Origin: Cercis canadensis | Lineage: Eukaryota > Streptophyta > Magnoliopsida > Fabales > Fabaceae | Direction: 5' to 3' | DNA: 64,000 nt | Assembly (NCBI GenBank): GCA_003255065.1 | Contig: QAOA01005801.1 | Coordinates: 902,367 to 966,366, forward strand | The notes under the pieces: model-generated | The model's database searches: none | Told to the model about the DNA's origin: nothing | The model's input: the letters and a program-made list of their open reading frames with translations, nothing else | Program-made: the position numbers and the translations under genes | Part shown: piece after piece, positions 36,130 to 46,524 of the stretch | Layout: every line of letters begins with the position of its first letter | Numbering within the stretch: position 1 is the stretch's first letter

Positions 36130-37912
36130 GCAGAGAAGTGGGCGCGTTTGGATTGCGAGAAAGAAAGAGAAAAGAAAATTGGAGTTGAATGACACTCCGT
36201 CCTCTCTTCCTTTTTCGTTTTCTTTAATGCACTGCCTCTGTGTGACTTAAAAAGGACAAAACGAAAAAAGATAATAGCAAAGTGAGCTAAATAGAAACGA
36301 CTTTATGGTATCGTTGACGCCTGACAGGTTGTCCAATAATAAATTAATATTTAACTTGAATGTATTAGGCAGTAGCATAGGGAGTTGTTTACGGTGTAGA
36401 GAGGCACACATTAAAAAAGCTGCGTATGCGAATCGCCGCTCAGATTCATCCGTCTCCTCTCATTGGGGAATCATTATGGTCCAAGCCTCTCGAGTCCCAA
36501 GTCTGAAGCTTGACCAAAAAATGTCCCTCCGCTCACTCTTTAAAAATGATGGGATTTCAAAGATGTCGCTGTTTCTCAAAATAGTTCCGGGAATTGACAT
36601 CTATTCCTTTATTCCACAAATAACAAGACTTTTAGAATCTTGCTGTTCTACCAAATAGTGTGACCGATTTTATCGTTTTGCCTTTTAATTTTTTTTATTT
36701 AGCACTATTTTAGTAAATTATTTAGAAATTACTCCAAATGTATAAATAATTTTGAAAAATGTATTTTTTGGTTAATAAGTTGGTTATCTCTTATATATAT
36801 ATATATATATATATTTATTTATTTATTTTGTTTATTTTTTAATATAATAATTATATATGTGAATAAAATAACTATATAATACTAAAGGATAATCATATAT
36901 GTGAACAAAATAATCAAATCACACTAAAAAATAATTATATATGTTGACAGAATAATTACATAACATTAAAGAATATTTTTAATAATTTGTTCCATATGAA
37001 AAGAACTAAATTAAAATTTTGGCAAAATGACTTGAATAACACTTAAAAAAATTACTTAAATAGGTTACTATTTAAACTATTTACGAAATTGTGTCTTTTT
37101 AGAATATTTTAATTCTTCAGTACCAGACAAAATGAGACATGTTACTTTAGAAATAACGGATTCCAGTTATAAAAAAGGCTGCAACATATAAAAATAAAGG
37201 AACTTGCTTATTTACAATACAATGAGTCTCTTAAGGATACGCTGATTTGTTAAAAGATAAATGTAAGAAACATTAGAAAGAGAAAGAAAGAGAGAGAAAC
37301 AAATAAAGAAAATAGTTAAAAGGAAGAAAAAAATAAAACAACAAAAATTATTTAAGAATTCTTATACAATTATTTTAAAATTTCTTCAAAATGTTAAAAT
37401 TTTAATTATCTATATTAAAAAATTAATTTTATTATTTGATAAAAAAAAAAAAAGAAGTCCATATTAAAACGATTTATCCACTATATATGAACCCATCTTA
37501 AAATTCAACAAAAATATTTTTTTAAAAAAATTAATACAATTTTGGAGTTAAAAAAAAAAAGGAAAACTTAGAATAAAATAAACATATTTTACGTGTATTA
37601 TTTTTTTTAATTGATGCAAACGGGGTTATAGTTGCAATTGAATTACAGTGACATGAAACTAAAAAAGTGTTGCCATCAGTCAGTCACGTTCCTCTGTTAT
37701 TGGTGGGATGTGGCTATCAGTTGCATCATGATGGAAATGGAATTAATTTACGGCTGAGTCTACAATATAAATTACTGAAAATGGATACCAGTGCAAATCA
37801 CATTCAATTGTCATTGGATCATCCACTTGGCCTAATCAATAACTCTTATAATTTGACCAGCTACTTAGTTATCGGGTCTTTCTAATAATAACATTATAGC
37901 TTAATATTTTAG
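36130..37912. other. CAMTA upstream region and AT-rich intergenic DNA
   Basis: The CAMTA leader and promoter occupy roughly 36130-36300. A (TA)n microsatellite sits near 36793-36820. The stretch 36840-37010 contains repeated pieces (GTGAATAAAATAACTATATA and similar) like the middle of the MITEs at 17 and 51 kb, but ends cannot be defined. No gene is supported; the 117-codon frame at 36305-36658 looks like chance. Confidence 0.5.
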
Positions 37913-37936
37913 TTAAATTATAGATTCACCCCATTT

Positions 37937-38104
37937 ATCAAAATCAACCTCATCGCACCTTCCTAGTCCATGAGAAGAAGTCTCCATGACTACTGCTTCA
38001 GTTCCATTGTGAAGCATCTTTGCCATCAAATTTTGAACTAAAACAGCATCCGAGTTTGTGTTTGTTGACTCCAATTTATTATCCCCATGAACATAATAAG
38101 CAAC
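37937..38104 (-). pseudogene. Fragment of a MurE-like Mur ligase gene
   Basis: The minus strand reads VAYYVHGDNKLESTNTNSDA followed by VLVQNLMAKMLHNGTEAVVM and ETSSHGLGRCDEVDFD. This matches the central domain of plant plastid MurE-like proteins (which in plants act with the plastid RNA polymerase), where I recall SSHGLALGRCDEVDFD; two residues (LA) are missing here and the sequence turns unrelated directly after VDFD. Only 56 codons of a roughly 700-residue protein are present, with no exon boundaries that would make a gene. I call it a gene fragment left by duplication or transposon capture. Confidence 0.7.
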
Positions 38105-38384
38105 AGAGCTCCCATTCTCTGATTTAGTGTGTGGGTAAATCCTTTGTCTTTCTGGGTGAAGGTGAAGGTCCGAAGCTCTATGCCAACAAGCCCTGAAAAG
38201 GTCAACTTTCCTTTCTCTTTCTCTTAAAAATAATAATTTATTCAATGTTCGATTTTTGAATTTGGAATTTTCGCATCTGATTGATTTCATTGTGTTGTTG
38301 AAGACAGAGCCATTAAAGCAATTCCGAGAACAACAGAAAGGGAAAGAGTTCTCCTCACCTGCTTCGTCATCTACCTCATCAATC

Positions 38385-38493
38385 ATGGGAACCCAGTCAA
38401 CTACTCCGCCGCCTCCGCCACGCAAGGAATCCTTTGCTCGGCGCTACAAATTCGTTTGGCCAATGCTTTTGGCTGTAAATCTTACTGTTGGAA
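38385..38493 (+). CDS. Possible first exon of a small single-pass membrane protein (partial or broken)
   Basis: It reads MGTQSTTPPPPPRKESFARR then YKFVWPMLLAVNLTVG, a Pro-rich start, a basic patch and the beginning of a membrane helix, ending at a possible GT donor (GGAA|GTGATT). The wording resembles the start of a small plant membrane protein family in which the helix continues as YLFMRTKKK, as I recall; that second exon is not visible in the next kilobase. So this is either a gene with a long intron and an exon I cannot recognise, or a fragment. It lies next to the MurE fragment, which favours a fragment. Confidence 0.35.
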
Positions 38494-38972
38494 GTGATTT
38501 TCTTCACCCCATTGCTCAACTATAAAAAATTTCATTTTTCAGTTTACTATGTTTTTTGTTGTTAGTGATGTGGAAATTTTATGAAATGGGTGATTTGGAA
38601 ATTTTAGTGATGTGGAAAATTTTCAACTATAAATCCTTTGTCTTTCTTTAGTTTTTTTTATCTTCTCCCACATATCTCTCACTCTCTCTCTTGAATTTTC
38701 TTCTTCCATAGCTCTGTTTCTTTGCTGAATTAGGAAGAGACGAATTCGTCTGTCTTAGTTCACGAATTGACTGCGGATCTGCACTGAATCCGTCAATTCG
38801 CCGCTCTGAACTAGGTTCGGCACCTTTCTCCGACGAATCCTATGATCTACTGAATATATAGAAAATTAACTAAAGGAAGAATAATCCATCTATGAACTAA
38901 TATGTAGATGCGTGAATCGCCCGTACTTCTACAACTTGGTAATAGAATACTTCAGATCCACTGCTATTGGAG

Positions 38973-39116
38973 CTATCGGGCACGGGCGGCTTGGTTATGT
39001 ATTTGTTGGAATTTGGAAACACCATGAGCAGAATCCTCCAGGGCCTCTGGCTGGTCATCGTCCGCTGAGTTTGGATAGAACTTACCATCCGGGCCAATAG
39101 CAGCAGGAGCTCCAAG
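38973..39116 (-). pseudogene. Unidentified coding-like fragment (GPDGKFYPN)
   Basis: The minus strand reads LGAPAAIGPDGKFYPNSADD, then QPEALEDSAHGVSKFQQIHN, then QAARAR and a stop. The composition and lack of low complexity look like genuine coding sequence, and the polypyrimidine run before it (39200-39120 on the minus strand) looks like a plant 5' leader. There is no ATG in frame close upstream and further stops follow. I do not recognise the protein with certainty; it is probably a fragment of a conserved plant gene. Confidence 0.35.
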
Positions 39117-39291
39117 AGTTCGGAAATGGAATGGTGAAGAGAAGAAAATGAAGAAGAAGAAAGAAGTTTGGAAATGATGGAGGAGAAGAGAAAATAAGTG
39201 TTTTTGATTAGAGGAGAATAAAAGTAAATATATAAATTTTATGAGGCCAAAATATAATTAATTATTTATAGTCAATATTTAGTTATTTCAT

Positions 39292-39544
39292 ATGGAATGT
39301 ACACGTGGCTTAATTTCAGTCATTGATTGTCATTTGCATCGATACCCATTTTCAGTCATTTGTATTGTAGACTTGGCCTTAATTTACTAGTGTTGGTGCT
39401 GTTCCATGTTTATTTCTNATGGAATGTACACGTGGCTTAATCTCAGTCATTGATTGTCATTTGCATCGATACCCATTTTCAGTCATTTGTATTGTAGACT
39501 TGGCCTTAATTTACTAGTGTTGGTGCTGTTCCATGTTTATTTCT
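39292..39544. repeat. Duplicated copies flanking single N
   Basis: Two 126-bp copies, 39292-39417 and 39419-39544, meet at the N at 39418 and differ at about one position (TTAATTTCAG versus TTAATCTCAG). They have the same geometry as the other N-flanked pairs. Confidence 0.8.
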
Positions 39545-39559
39545 TTAAAATTTTGGGGA

Positions 39560-41390
39560 CATTTCACAAAAGATTTGGATTTCTCACTTTGAAGAAANAA
39601 AAAAAAAAAAAAAAAAAAAAAAAAAGCACCACTAGTTTTGGTACAATTATCATCTTATAAAATTTTATAATTGTCACTTTTTTTCTCCCATTACGCTTCT
39701 GTTGCATCAATAATAATGCCTTTGTGACCCATTAAAATATGTATCAAAAGACAAATGCTGACCATACAGTCCTCTCATGAGCTTCCTCACTTGTTCTTCT
39801 TTCCCACGTAATTAAAATTGTATACGTCTTATTGTTCTTTTTTATTCCTTTTTTTTTTTCCCTTAACTCGGTTGCTTTATTATTATTATTTTCTTTCCTT
39901 AAACTATTTTATCTCTGTTTCTTTTTCTCTTCTTCTATCTTTTCCTTTCTCTTTTCAGCGTTTTCTACCTTTTTCCTTTAACAAACCAGTGTGTCCTATA
40001 AGGACACACTATATTGATATAACATGTCCTTAAGAAATTTGCTGGATCTATATAGTATATCCTTAAAGGACCTATTATATTGTAAACAAGCGAGTTCTTT
40101 TATTTTCATATATTGCAACTTTTTTTTACGATTAGGATCCACTACTTTGTTGTAGTGAATAATTAAAATATTTTAAAGAGACAAATTTTCGTAAATAGTT
40201 TAAAAAGTAATTTATTTAAATAAAAAAAATTAACATTATTCCAGTTATTTTGCCTAGAATTTCTTCATATTTGAAATAAAATGATTTTTTTGCCAACTTT
40301 AAAAACCAAATAGTAATTCTCTCTAATAATATTTTTTTAAACTTTAATAATTATATCCAATAATAATTACATATTTCACGCTCATATGATAAATATTTGG
40401 GTTTTATGTATCTTGGTTGATTTTCATATTTGAGGTCTTTTTGAGTTTCATAATTTAAATATAAAATGTTGACCATCAATTAAAAAGAAGAAACTTAGTA
40501 TAACACTTTTTTTTAGAATAAGAAATATAATAGTCAGAAACCAGTGATAATCACTTTTTTTTTTCTTTCTACTGAACAATGAAAGCCTTATTTATCTTGA
40601 TTCCTAATTATTGTGTCAAAATAAAATCTTAATTACATTGTATTAAGTTCTATTATGAAACGTTAATTTTACTAACTTTAAACATGATAAAAGTCCATGT
40701 GTATTTTTTATGACACCATTTCATTTTATTAATTCGAGATATGATACTCACAAGAGAGAGATGATACATTATATCATTGATTTAGATATAATATAAAGCA
40801 AGCATAATATTAAAAGAATAAAATTATCTATTTTTTTTGGTTCAAGTTATATGATCATTTAGTCAAAGTTATTATTTTGTAACTGATAATGATAAAACTT
40901 AGGAAAAGAGAGTGAAAAACAACATTTAAAGTTGGAGGTGACTCCACTAAACAAGCATCTTCTCCTCTTCACAGGTTTTATTTCTTAAATATGTCATTTC
41001 ACTTAGAAAGGTGTATCTGACTCTGATTGTATTAAATTTCACTTTCAACGGGTCTGTTAAGATGTCAATGTGTACGGATTCGTGCACAAAGTTAAAGTGG
41101 GAATAGGGAGTTTCATAAACGACAGTCACACATGCAAAAGCTACTATCAGAGGACAATTATAAGGTGAGTGCTAACGTAGTTCTCTTCTTTATTATTAGA
41201 GGACAATTATGAATGCCTATTTTGATTTGATGAGATTAATTTTCTGAAGGGATGGGTGATATTAATGATTACTAGCTTGTAATTCGTAAACTAGGAGAAT
41301 TAAATGAGAAGAGTGAGTAAAAAATTGTTTGTTTCTATGATACGTATATTCTAGGTACCGTATGATTAATTAAAAACATGTTCTTTTTAA
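39560..41390. other. AT-rich intergenic DNA with homopolymer gap
   Basis: An N at 39598 sits in a poly(A) run. Around 40290-40325 a MITE end of the 17/51-kb family is visible (inverted, it reads GAGAGAATTACTATTTGG), but the partner end is not clear, so this is a degenerate copy. No gene is seen. Confidence 0.5.
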
Positions 41391-41520
41391 GGGTGCAACT
41401 ATGTTGCCACAAGTGGCACAAAAACAACAACTGACACATCACGTGTCAAAACCAGATTGGCAGAGTGGGGCTGCTTGTTGTGGTGAGTGACCGAATCAAT
41501 TGGTTTTTTGGTTTCTTGGG

Positions 41521-41813
41521 AGTGCTATAATATCTTGTTTTGCAAATAACATGTTATTTGAGGCCCTTGTTACCTTCCTTGTTATGCTTTTGAAAATGGG
41601 CTTTACCCGAATGAGTATTGCTTTACAGCAGTAATTCGATCGTGTTCTAATGCCAAATATGTTTCTATTGGCTATATGGTTTTTGGGTTTGTGATGAAGA
41701 CTGGGTATTTTGATTCTGATGTGAGTGTTGGTTGTGCACTAATTAATATGTTTGCCAAGGGTAGCAATGATATGGATTCAGCATGTAAGTTGTTCGACAA
41801 AATGCTTCATTGA
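41521..41813 (+). pseudogene. Fragment of an EMB2261-like PPR protein gene
   Basis: It reads SAIISCFANNMLFEA, then after one frameshift NGLYPNEYCFTAVIRSCSNA, VFGFVMKTGYFDSDVSVGCA and LINMFAKGSNDMDSACKLFD, ending KMLH and a stop. The order and wording match two consecutive pentatricopeptide repeats of the plant PLS-class protein EMB2261 (At3g49170 type), which acts in organelle RNA processing. Only about 95 codons of a protein of some 850 residues are present, with a frameshift, so it is a dead fragment. It lies between the inverted ends of a TIR element and was probably carried there. Confidence 0.75.
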
Positions 41814-43009
41814 AGGAGGGACAAAAAAAACTTGCATCAAGTATACTTTCCCTAAAAAATGTTTACCACTACTTAAGTTCAATTGAAAAAGATTTCACGG
41901 AAGTGAATTAGGCTTTATTCAATTTATCCACAATCTCATTTCATATCGAATTGGGGACTAGGGACTATTCAATTCAATAGTTATTATGTGAAATTAAATT
42001 AAATTCAATAGTTATTTTTTACTTGTCATCATTTGGTTGGTGCTGATGTGGCAGTGTTAGAAGTTGTATTTGTGTCAGTTATGGCAAGAAAGTCGTATCC
42101 TATTGAAAGCTCGTAACTAATTGATTTATTAGTTGTATCTAACTCATTTAAAGCATACATAACAATTTGTACTTTTCTCTCTGTTTTGGGTGTGACTTTC
42201 TTGCCAATGAAAGGAGGATAAGGTGGAGGTGAATTAGTGGGGTAAGTTGGTTTTGTTGAAATTTAGATTTAGCCCAAAATTTTGAATATTTATAAATTTT
42301 CCCAATTAAATGACTAAAACTTAAGAACTCTAATATTCCATTTTAATTTCTCTAGCAAATCTATAGAGGAGATCATATTGGGCATCTGACAAAATATATG
42401 ATTTTGAGTATATTTGGGTCAAATTCGTGTTGAATTGTTGCAAAAAGTTAGAACAAAAGTTTTAGGCAAGGTTGCGTCTGCAACTGGTTTTGACCCGACT
42501 TGCATAGCCGTCAGGTGAAGACGAAAGGGCTATATATGGTGGGCATGAGCCGTACCTGTCCCAAGTGTTTAAAGGCGCATGTAGTTCATGAGCTTTAGTA
42601 TTTAACATGGAAAAAGGAAGGTTTTATGAGTTGGTGGTGCAGGTAGAAGAAAGAAGACGAATGCGAATATTACAGTAGTGGGTTTTGAAGGAAGTAGAAG
42701 ATGGTTTTTTATATAACTATTTTGGGTTTAATTTTGAAAATTTTAACTTGAATACTTAGATAAAAAAATGTTAAATACATAGGTTAATTATATTGTTCTC
42801 AATTAGAAATTTTTTTTTATCATATTAATGGAATTAGTAACAAGAAAAACAAATTCATTTAAAAAAAAAATCAGTGATATTCCTTGTAGTAAAGTGAAGA
42901 AGAACAAGATGGAGAGGAGGGCAAGCAAAAAAAAAATTTTTAAAAGAAAATAGAAGACAATGTACTAATTTGTTTTAACTTTTTGTAAATTTCTCTATTC
43001 AACTAACTT

Positions 43010-43512
43010 GTTTTATAAATGTTTAAATGTATTGCATGTCCTTATAGTTTAGATAAATTTTAAATCAGGTTCTTATTTTTTTTTTCTTTTGGGATCCTTA
43101 TAATTTATATTTTTTTTAATTGGGTTTTACTATTACTCTCGATTATAATTTTGTCAATTTAGTACTAACATAACAAATGATTTGTCTATGTGACAATAAA
43201 AGAAATTGACGTGGAGCTAAAGTGGCACAAAAATTGTCATATCATCAAATTTTGGCTCAAAAAAGTGCATAAAAAAGTTGGTGAGGTGGTAATTTTTGTG
43301 CCATATCAGTTTTTTTTATTGTCACATAGACAAATCGTTTGTCATGTCAGCACTAAATTGACGAATTTATAATTAAGGATGACGACATGGACCCAATTAA
43401 AAAAAAATCAAACTATAAATACCCTAAAATAGGGGAAAAAAAATTATAGGAATCTAATTCAAAATTCGTCGAAACTACAAGAACCTGCAGTATATTTAAA
43501 CATTTTATAAAT
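43010..43512. mobile_element. Large foldback MITE (about 500 bp)
   Basis: The two halves are inverted copies of each other over nearly the entire length, centred near 43260. Matching pairs include TTTGTCTATGTGACAATAA (left, 43178-43199 region) with the same word read inward from the right, TTGTCAATTTAGT with TCGTCAATTTAGT, and the ends ATAAATGTTTAAAT with AAAATGTTTAAAT. There is no coding capacity. Transcribed, it would fold into a long hairpin. It is probably inserted in the larger TIR element. Confidence 0.75.
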
Positions 43513-43660
43513 TGTTTGGTAATAGTTGTTATCATTTTCAATAGTTATTACGTTTTATTTTTTAAAATATTTTTTTTCTTTAACCAAAATATAAATATCC
43601 TAAACCCTAATTCTATGACAATGAAGGTTGTGATTTGAAATTAATTACTCTAGTCGTCAA

Positions 43661-43782
43661 ATGTAGCTATTTGTGTTATGAGATTTATTTAGGAGTGAGA
43701 TATGATTATTTTAGTAATCATATATAGCTATTTGTGTTATGAGATTAATTCACGAGTGAGTTGAGATTAATTTAATGGTCAT
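43661..43782. repeat. Tandem repeat, period 61 bp, two copies
   Basis: TAGCTATTTGTGTTATGAGAT starts at about 43664 and again at 43725, followed by similar GAGTGAG words. The copies are partly diverged and no N separates them, so this is a genuine small tandem duplication. Confidence 0.55.
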
Positions 43783-44857
43783 AAATTGTTTTATTTTTTG
43801 AATAATTAATTGAGCTTACTTTAGGACTCACACTTTTTCTCTTGTGGACTAATTAGTTAAGGTCAATTGCATTGCACTTTTGAATCCTTGTTACTTTAGT
43901 CAAATGAGACACATGAGTTCTATACACATGCTGATTTTAATTTAGAACATGCAGGTAGACAATTTGATCACCTTAATGAGCATTTAAGTATGTTTTGTCT
44001 CTAAATTTTGTCATTTTAGATGGTGATAATTGATCAAGGTCACTAATATTATGGTATAACTTCCAAATTATTAAATTAAGGAACATAACTTTTAAATTAT
44101 TCACATTTTTATTGTATTAATAAATTAAATTAGGTAGTGATTTTTCAAACCAAAAAAAGCTACATGAAAATTCAATTAGAGGACTTGTGAGCGAGGTCCA
44201 GTAAGTCATGCCCAAGAACAACAAAGTAATACTCTTCATACGGTATCAATATATATCTCACTTTATGCCTATTTATTTTGTCTTAATCATTTTGTGATTT
44301 TTTTTTTTTTCGAATGCAATAGATTGTAATTGTACTAGTTTTGTCACGTTTGGTGGAGTGGAGCAATCATTCCACGCTGGTGTACTCTACTCATAATTCA
44401 TATTGGCTTCCATTTTTAATTGTAATTTAATTAAGAAGAACAATGAAACTCAAAAAAAAAAAATTGTTCACAAATAACAGAATATAAATAGCAAACACAC
44501 AACACATCCTTGCTCACCTCCACCATGGAGTTTGCTCCATGGATCCTCCAACACCTTTGACCCTCTTTCTAACCCTTACAATTTTGTTTCTCTTCTTAGC
44601 TCTATTGGTTTGGTTGTGCTATTCAGATTCGTTTTCTTTTAAAACGATAAGTGGTGCATCATTTTGTAATTACGATTAGTTTATAGATAAATATATAATT
44701 ATTATATTTATTTAAGGCTAATATGTAATTAACATAAAAATCAACTTTATCATTTTCATTTTACCGTATACTATGTAGACAACCAATCAATCTTTGACAC
44801 GTGTACATGTCAAAGTAGAATATTTGTGCCACTTGTGACAAGAAAGTGGTATCCCTC

Positions 44858-46130
44858 TATTTTTCAATTGAAGTGAATCAAAATTAGTCACACGAATTCG
44901 ATGTCGCCCTCATAGGACGGTTCATCTGATCCTTACATGATTCATATGAAATGACAAATTGATAATGATGTACATTTAATGTGATGTAAGACACATGTTT
45001 CAATTGTATTCATGATGAGTTCAAATTAGAATGGAACTTCTCTATGCGAAAAAAATAACAACGGAATCCGACCGTCAGATGAGTAGGTGGGGTCAATTAG
45101 TGCCCACAGATGTTGAAATTTAATACAAATGTGGGTCCTTTCCTTGCCCCTTGTGTGTTATTCAGTAGAGACACGTTTGTCCTATCAGGCTATCACTTAA
45201 ACGAGAGTGGTACGACTAGTAAAAAGGTAAAATATTGTAGGATTAAACTTTTGAAAAAGTATAAAGTACCAAACAGGGTTTTAGACTTTTAGTTAGAACC
45301 TATGCTTGTAACGACCATTTGTTTCTCATAAGAAATTTTATAGTTTTGGGAAAAATTATTGATACGATGAATTACATTGTTTTCCTTTCCAACTTCAAAA
45401 ACTAAAAATTAAATATCTGAAAAGCAATGTTAACATGCACTGCAATTTTAAAAGAAATTAGTTTACAAGGAAACACTTCAATTATTAAATATATATATTA
45501 GTCTATTAAAAGTTACACAATAAAAAATAATTTATTCTTTTTAAAAAATTTGCTCGACTCGTTTTTAATAAAATTTGAACTTAGTATCTTTATAATAAAG
45601 TACTAAGTATTCAATCACTGGAATGTATTCAAAAAATATAATTATTTTTTTGGTATACCATATGCAAACTTAAGACTTTTTATGAATTACCTTAATATTT
45701 CACAATCAAATCAAGACTTATTTAAATACAATTATTTCATAATAAATGTTTAAAGTTTAGCTTTTGAGAAAGAAATAAACAATTGCTAGATTATAATAAA
45801 ATATTATAGGGCTTGATTGAATACAATTACTCTCTTTTTTTATAAAAAAAAAAAATTGTTTTGATTTTGATATGACATTTTTCTGCCCTTCATTGCACAT
45901 CAAAGTCATTTTTCTCCCACTTATCTGTGTTTCTTGATGTTGTGAACTTGCCAACACTGGTTTCATTCTCCGACCATCAGGTCATTTTCTTCAGTGGGAT
46001 CACAGCCACAACAACAAGACATAATCAGTTTCGTTTTCTTTTTTTTTTTTGTTGCTAAAATCATTTTCATTTTTCTCGTCCAGGGAGTGGAGTGAGAAAG
46101 GGGCATTGGGGGAGATCAACAGACCCAAAA
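44858..46130. other. Intergenic upstream of the chitinase-like gene
   Basis: The interval is AT-rich with one SINE-like remnant near 45.6 kb. No gene is recognised. The frame at 45757-45966 has no family resemblance. Confidence 0.5.
45545..45632 (-). mobile_element. SINE-like remnant
   Basis: On the minus strand CCAGTGATTGAATACTTAG is followed by TATAAAGATACTAAGTTCAAAT. The same two words recur in the 60.9-61.0 kb remnant, with a box-B-like GTTCAAAT at the end of each. Confidence 0.4.
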
Positions 46131-46140
46131 TCACAAGATT

Positions 46141-46213
46141 TGGGCCTAAAATGGGTCTAAGGTGACACCCAAAATCACAGTGCTTTGGGCCTAGCCTAAT
46201 TTAAATTTGGGCT
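46141..46213 (+). promoter_or_regulatory. Three site II-like TGGGCY elements upstream of the chitinase-like gene
   Basis: TGGGCC at 46141-46146 and 46186-46191, and TGGGCT at 46208-46213, lie 310-385 bp before the start codon. The first two sit in a repeated context (ACCCAAAATCAC followed by TTTGGGCCTA). Site II elements bind TCP factors and are typical of genes active in growing tissue, which would suit a cell-wall gene. Confidence 0.5.
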
Positions 46214-46524
46214 TGGTTGGTCCACCAACCTCCAGCACATATATTAGAACCCTGCTTTCAATATTTACTTACCTTCTACGCAAGAATGAATGCAAACGGA
46301 AGCAAAAGCTCCATCAGTTCCAACTCCGAAAATCAATTCCTCCTAATGAGCTAAAAATTCACTTTCCATTCCTTTCACTCCACAGCACAAAATCCCTAGA
46401 ACCTCCCTTTTTTTTTTTTTTAAAAGGTACAAATACCATCTCCTCTCCATCACCAATTCAGAGCTTCTCTTGGTGGCAAAACATCAAACATAGCACAAAC
46501 ACAATTTTCTAAGAAAACAAAAAA

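Larger units (their letters stand above)
41393..44857. mobile_element. TIR element with captured PPR gene fragment (Pack-type candidate)
   Basis: The left end reads AGGGTGCAACTATG, then CCACAAGTGGCACAAA and CACGTGTCAAA. Read inward from the right end (about 44857) the sequence is AGGGATACCACTTTC, then TCACAAGTGGCACAAA and CACGTGTCAAA, so the ends are inverted repeats over about 75 bp. A third, related copy in the right-end orientation lies at 42045-42103 (inverted, AGGATACGACTTTC), which could instead close a smaller element of about 0.7 kb. No clean target duplication is visible. Inside are a PPR gene fragment and a foldback element; no transposase is seen. The superfamily is uncertain. Confidence 0.6.

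Noticed and set aside
36305..36658. 117-codon frame upstream of CAMTA
   Set aside because: It starts in the CAMTA upstream region, composition is unremarkable, and I see no motif or exon structure.
44510..44640. Sequence around CCATGGAGTTTGCTCCATGG that looks like a small gene start
   Set aside because: The word is a short palindrome and the frame stops after a few codons; it lies inside the TIR element.
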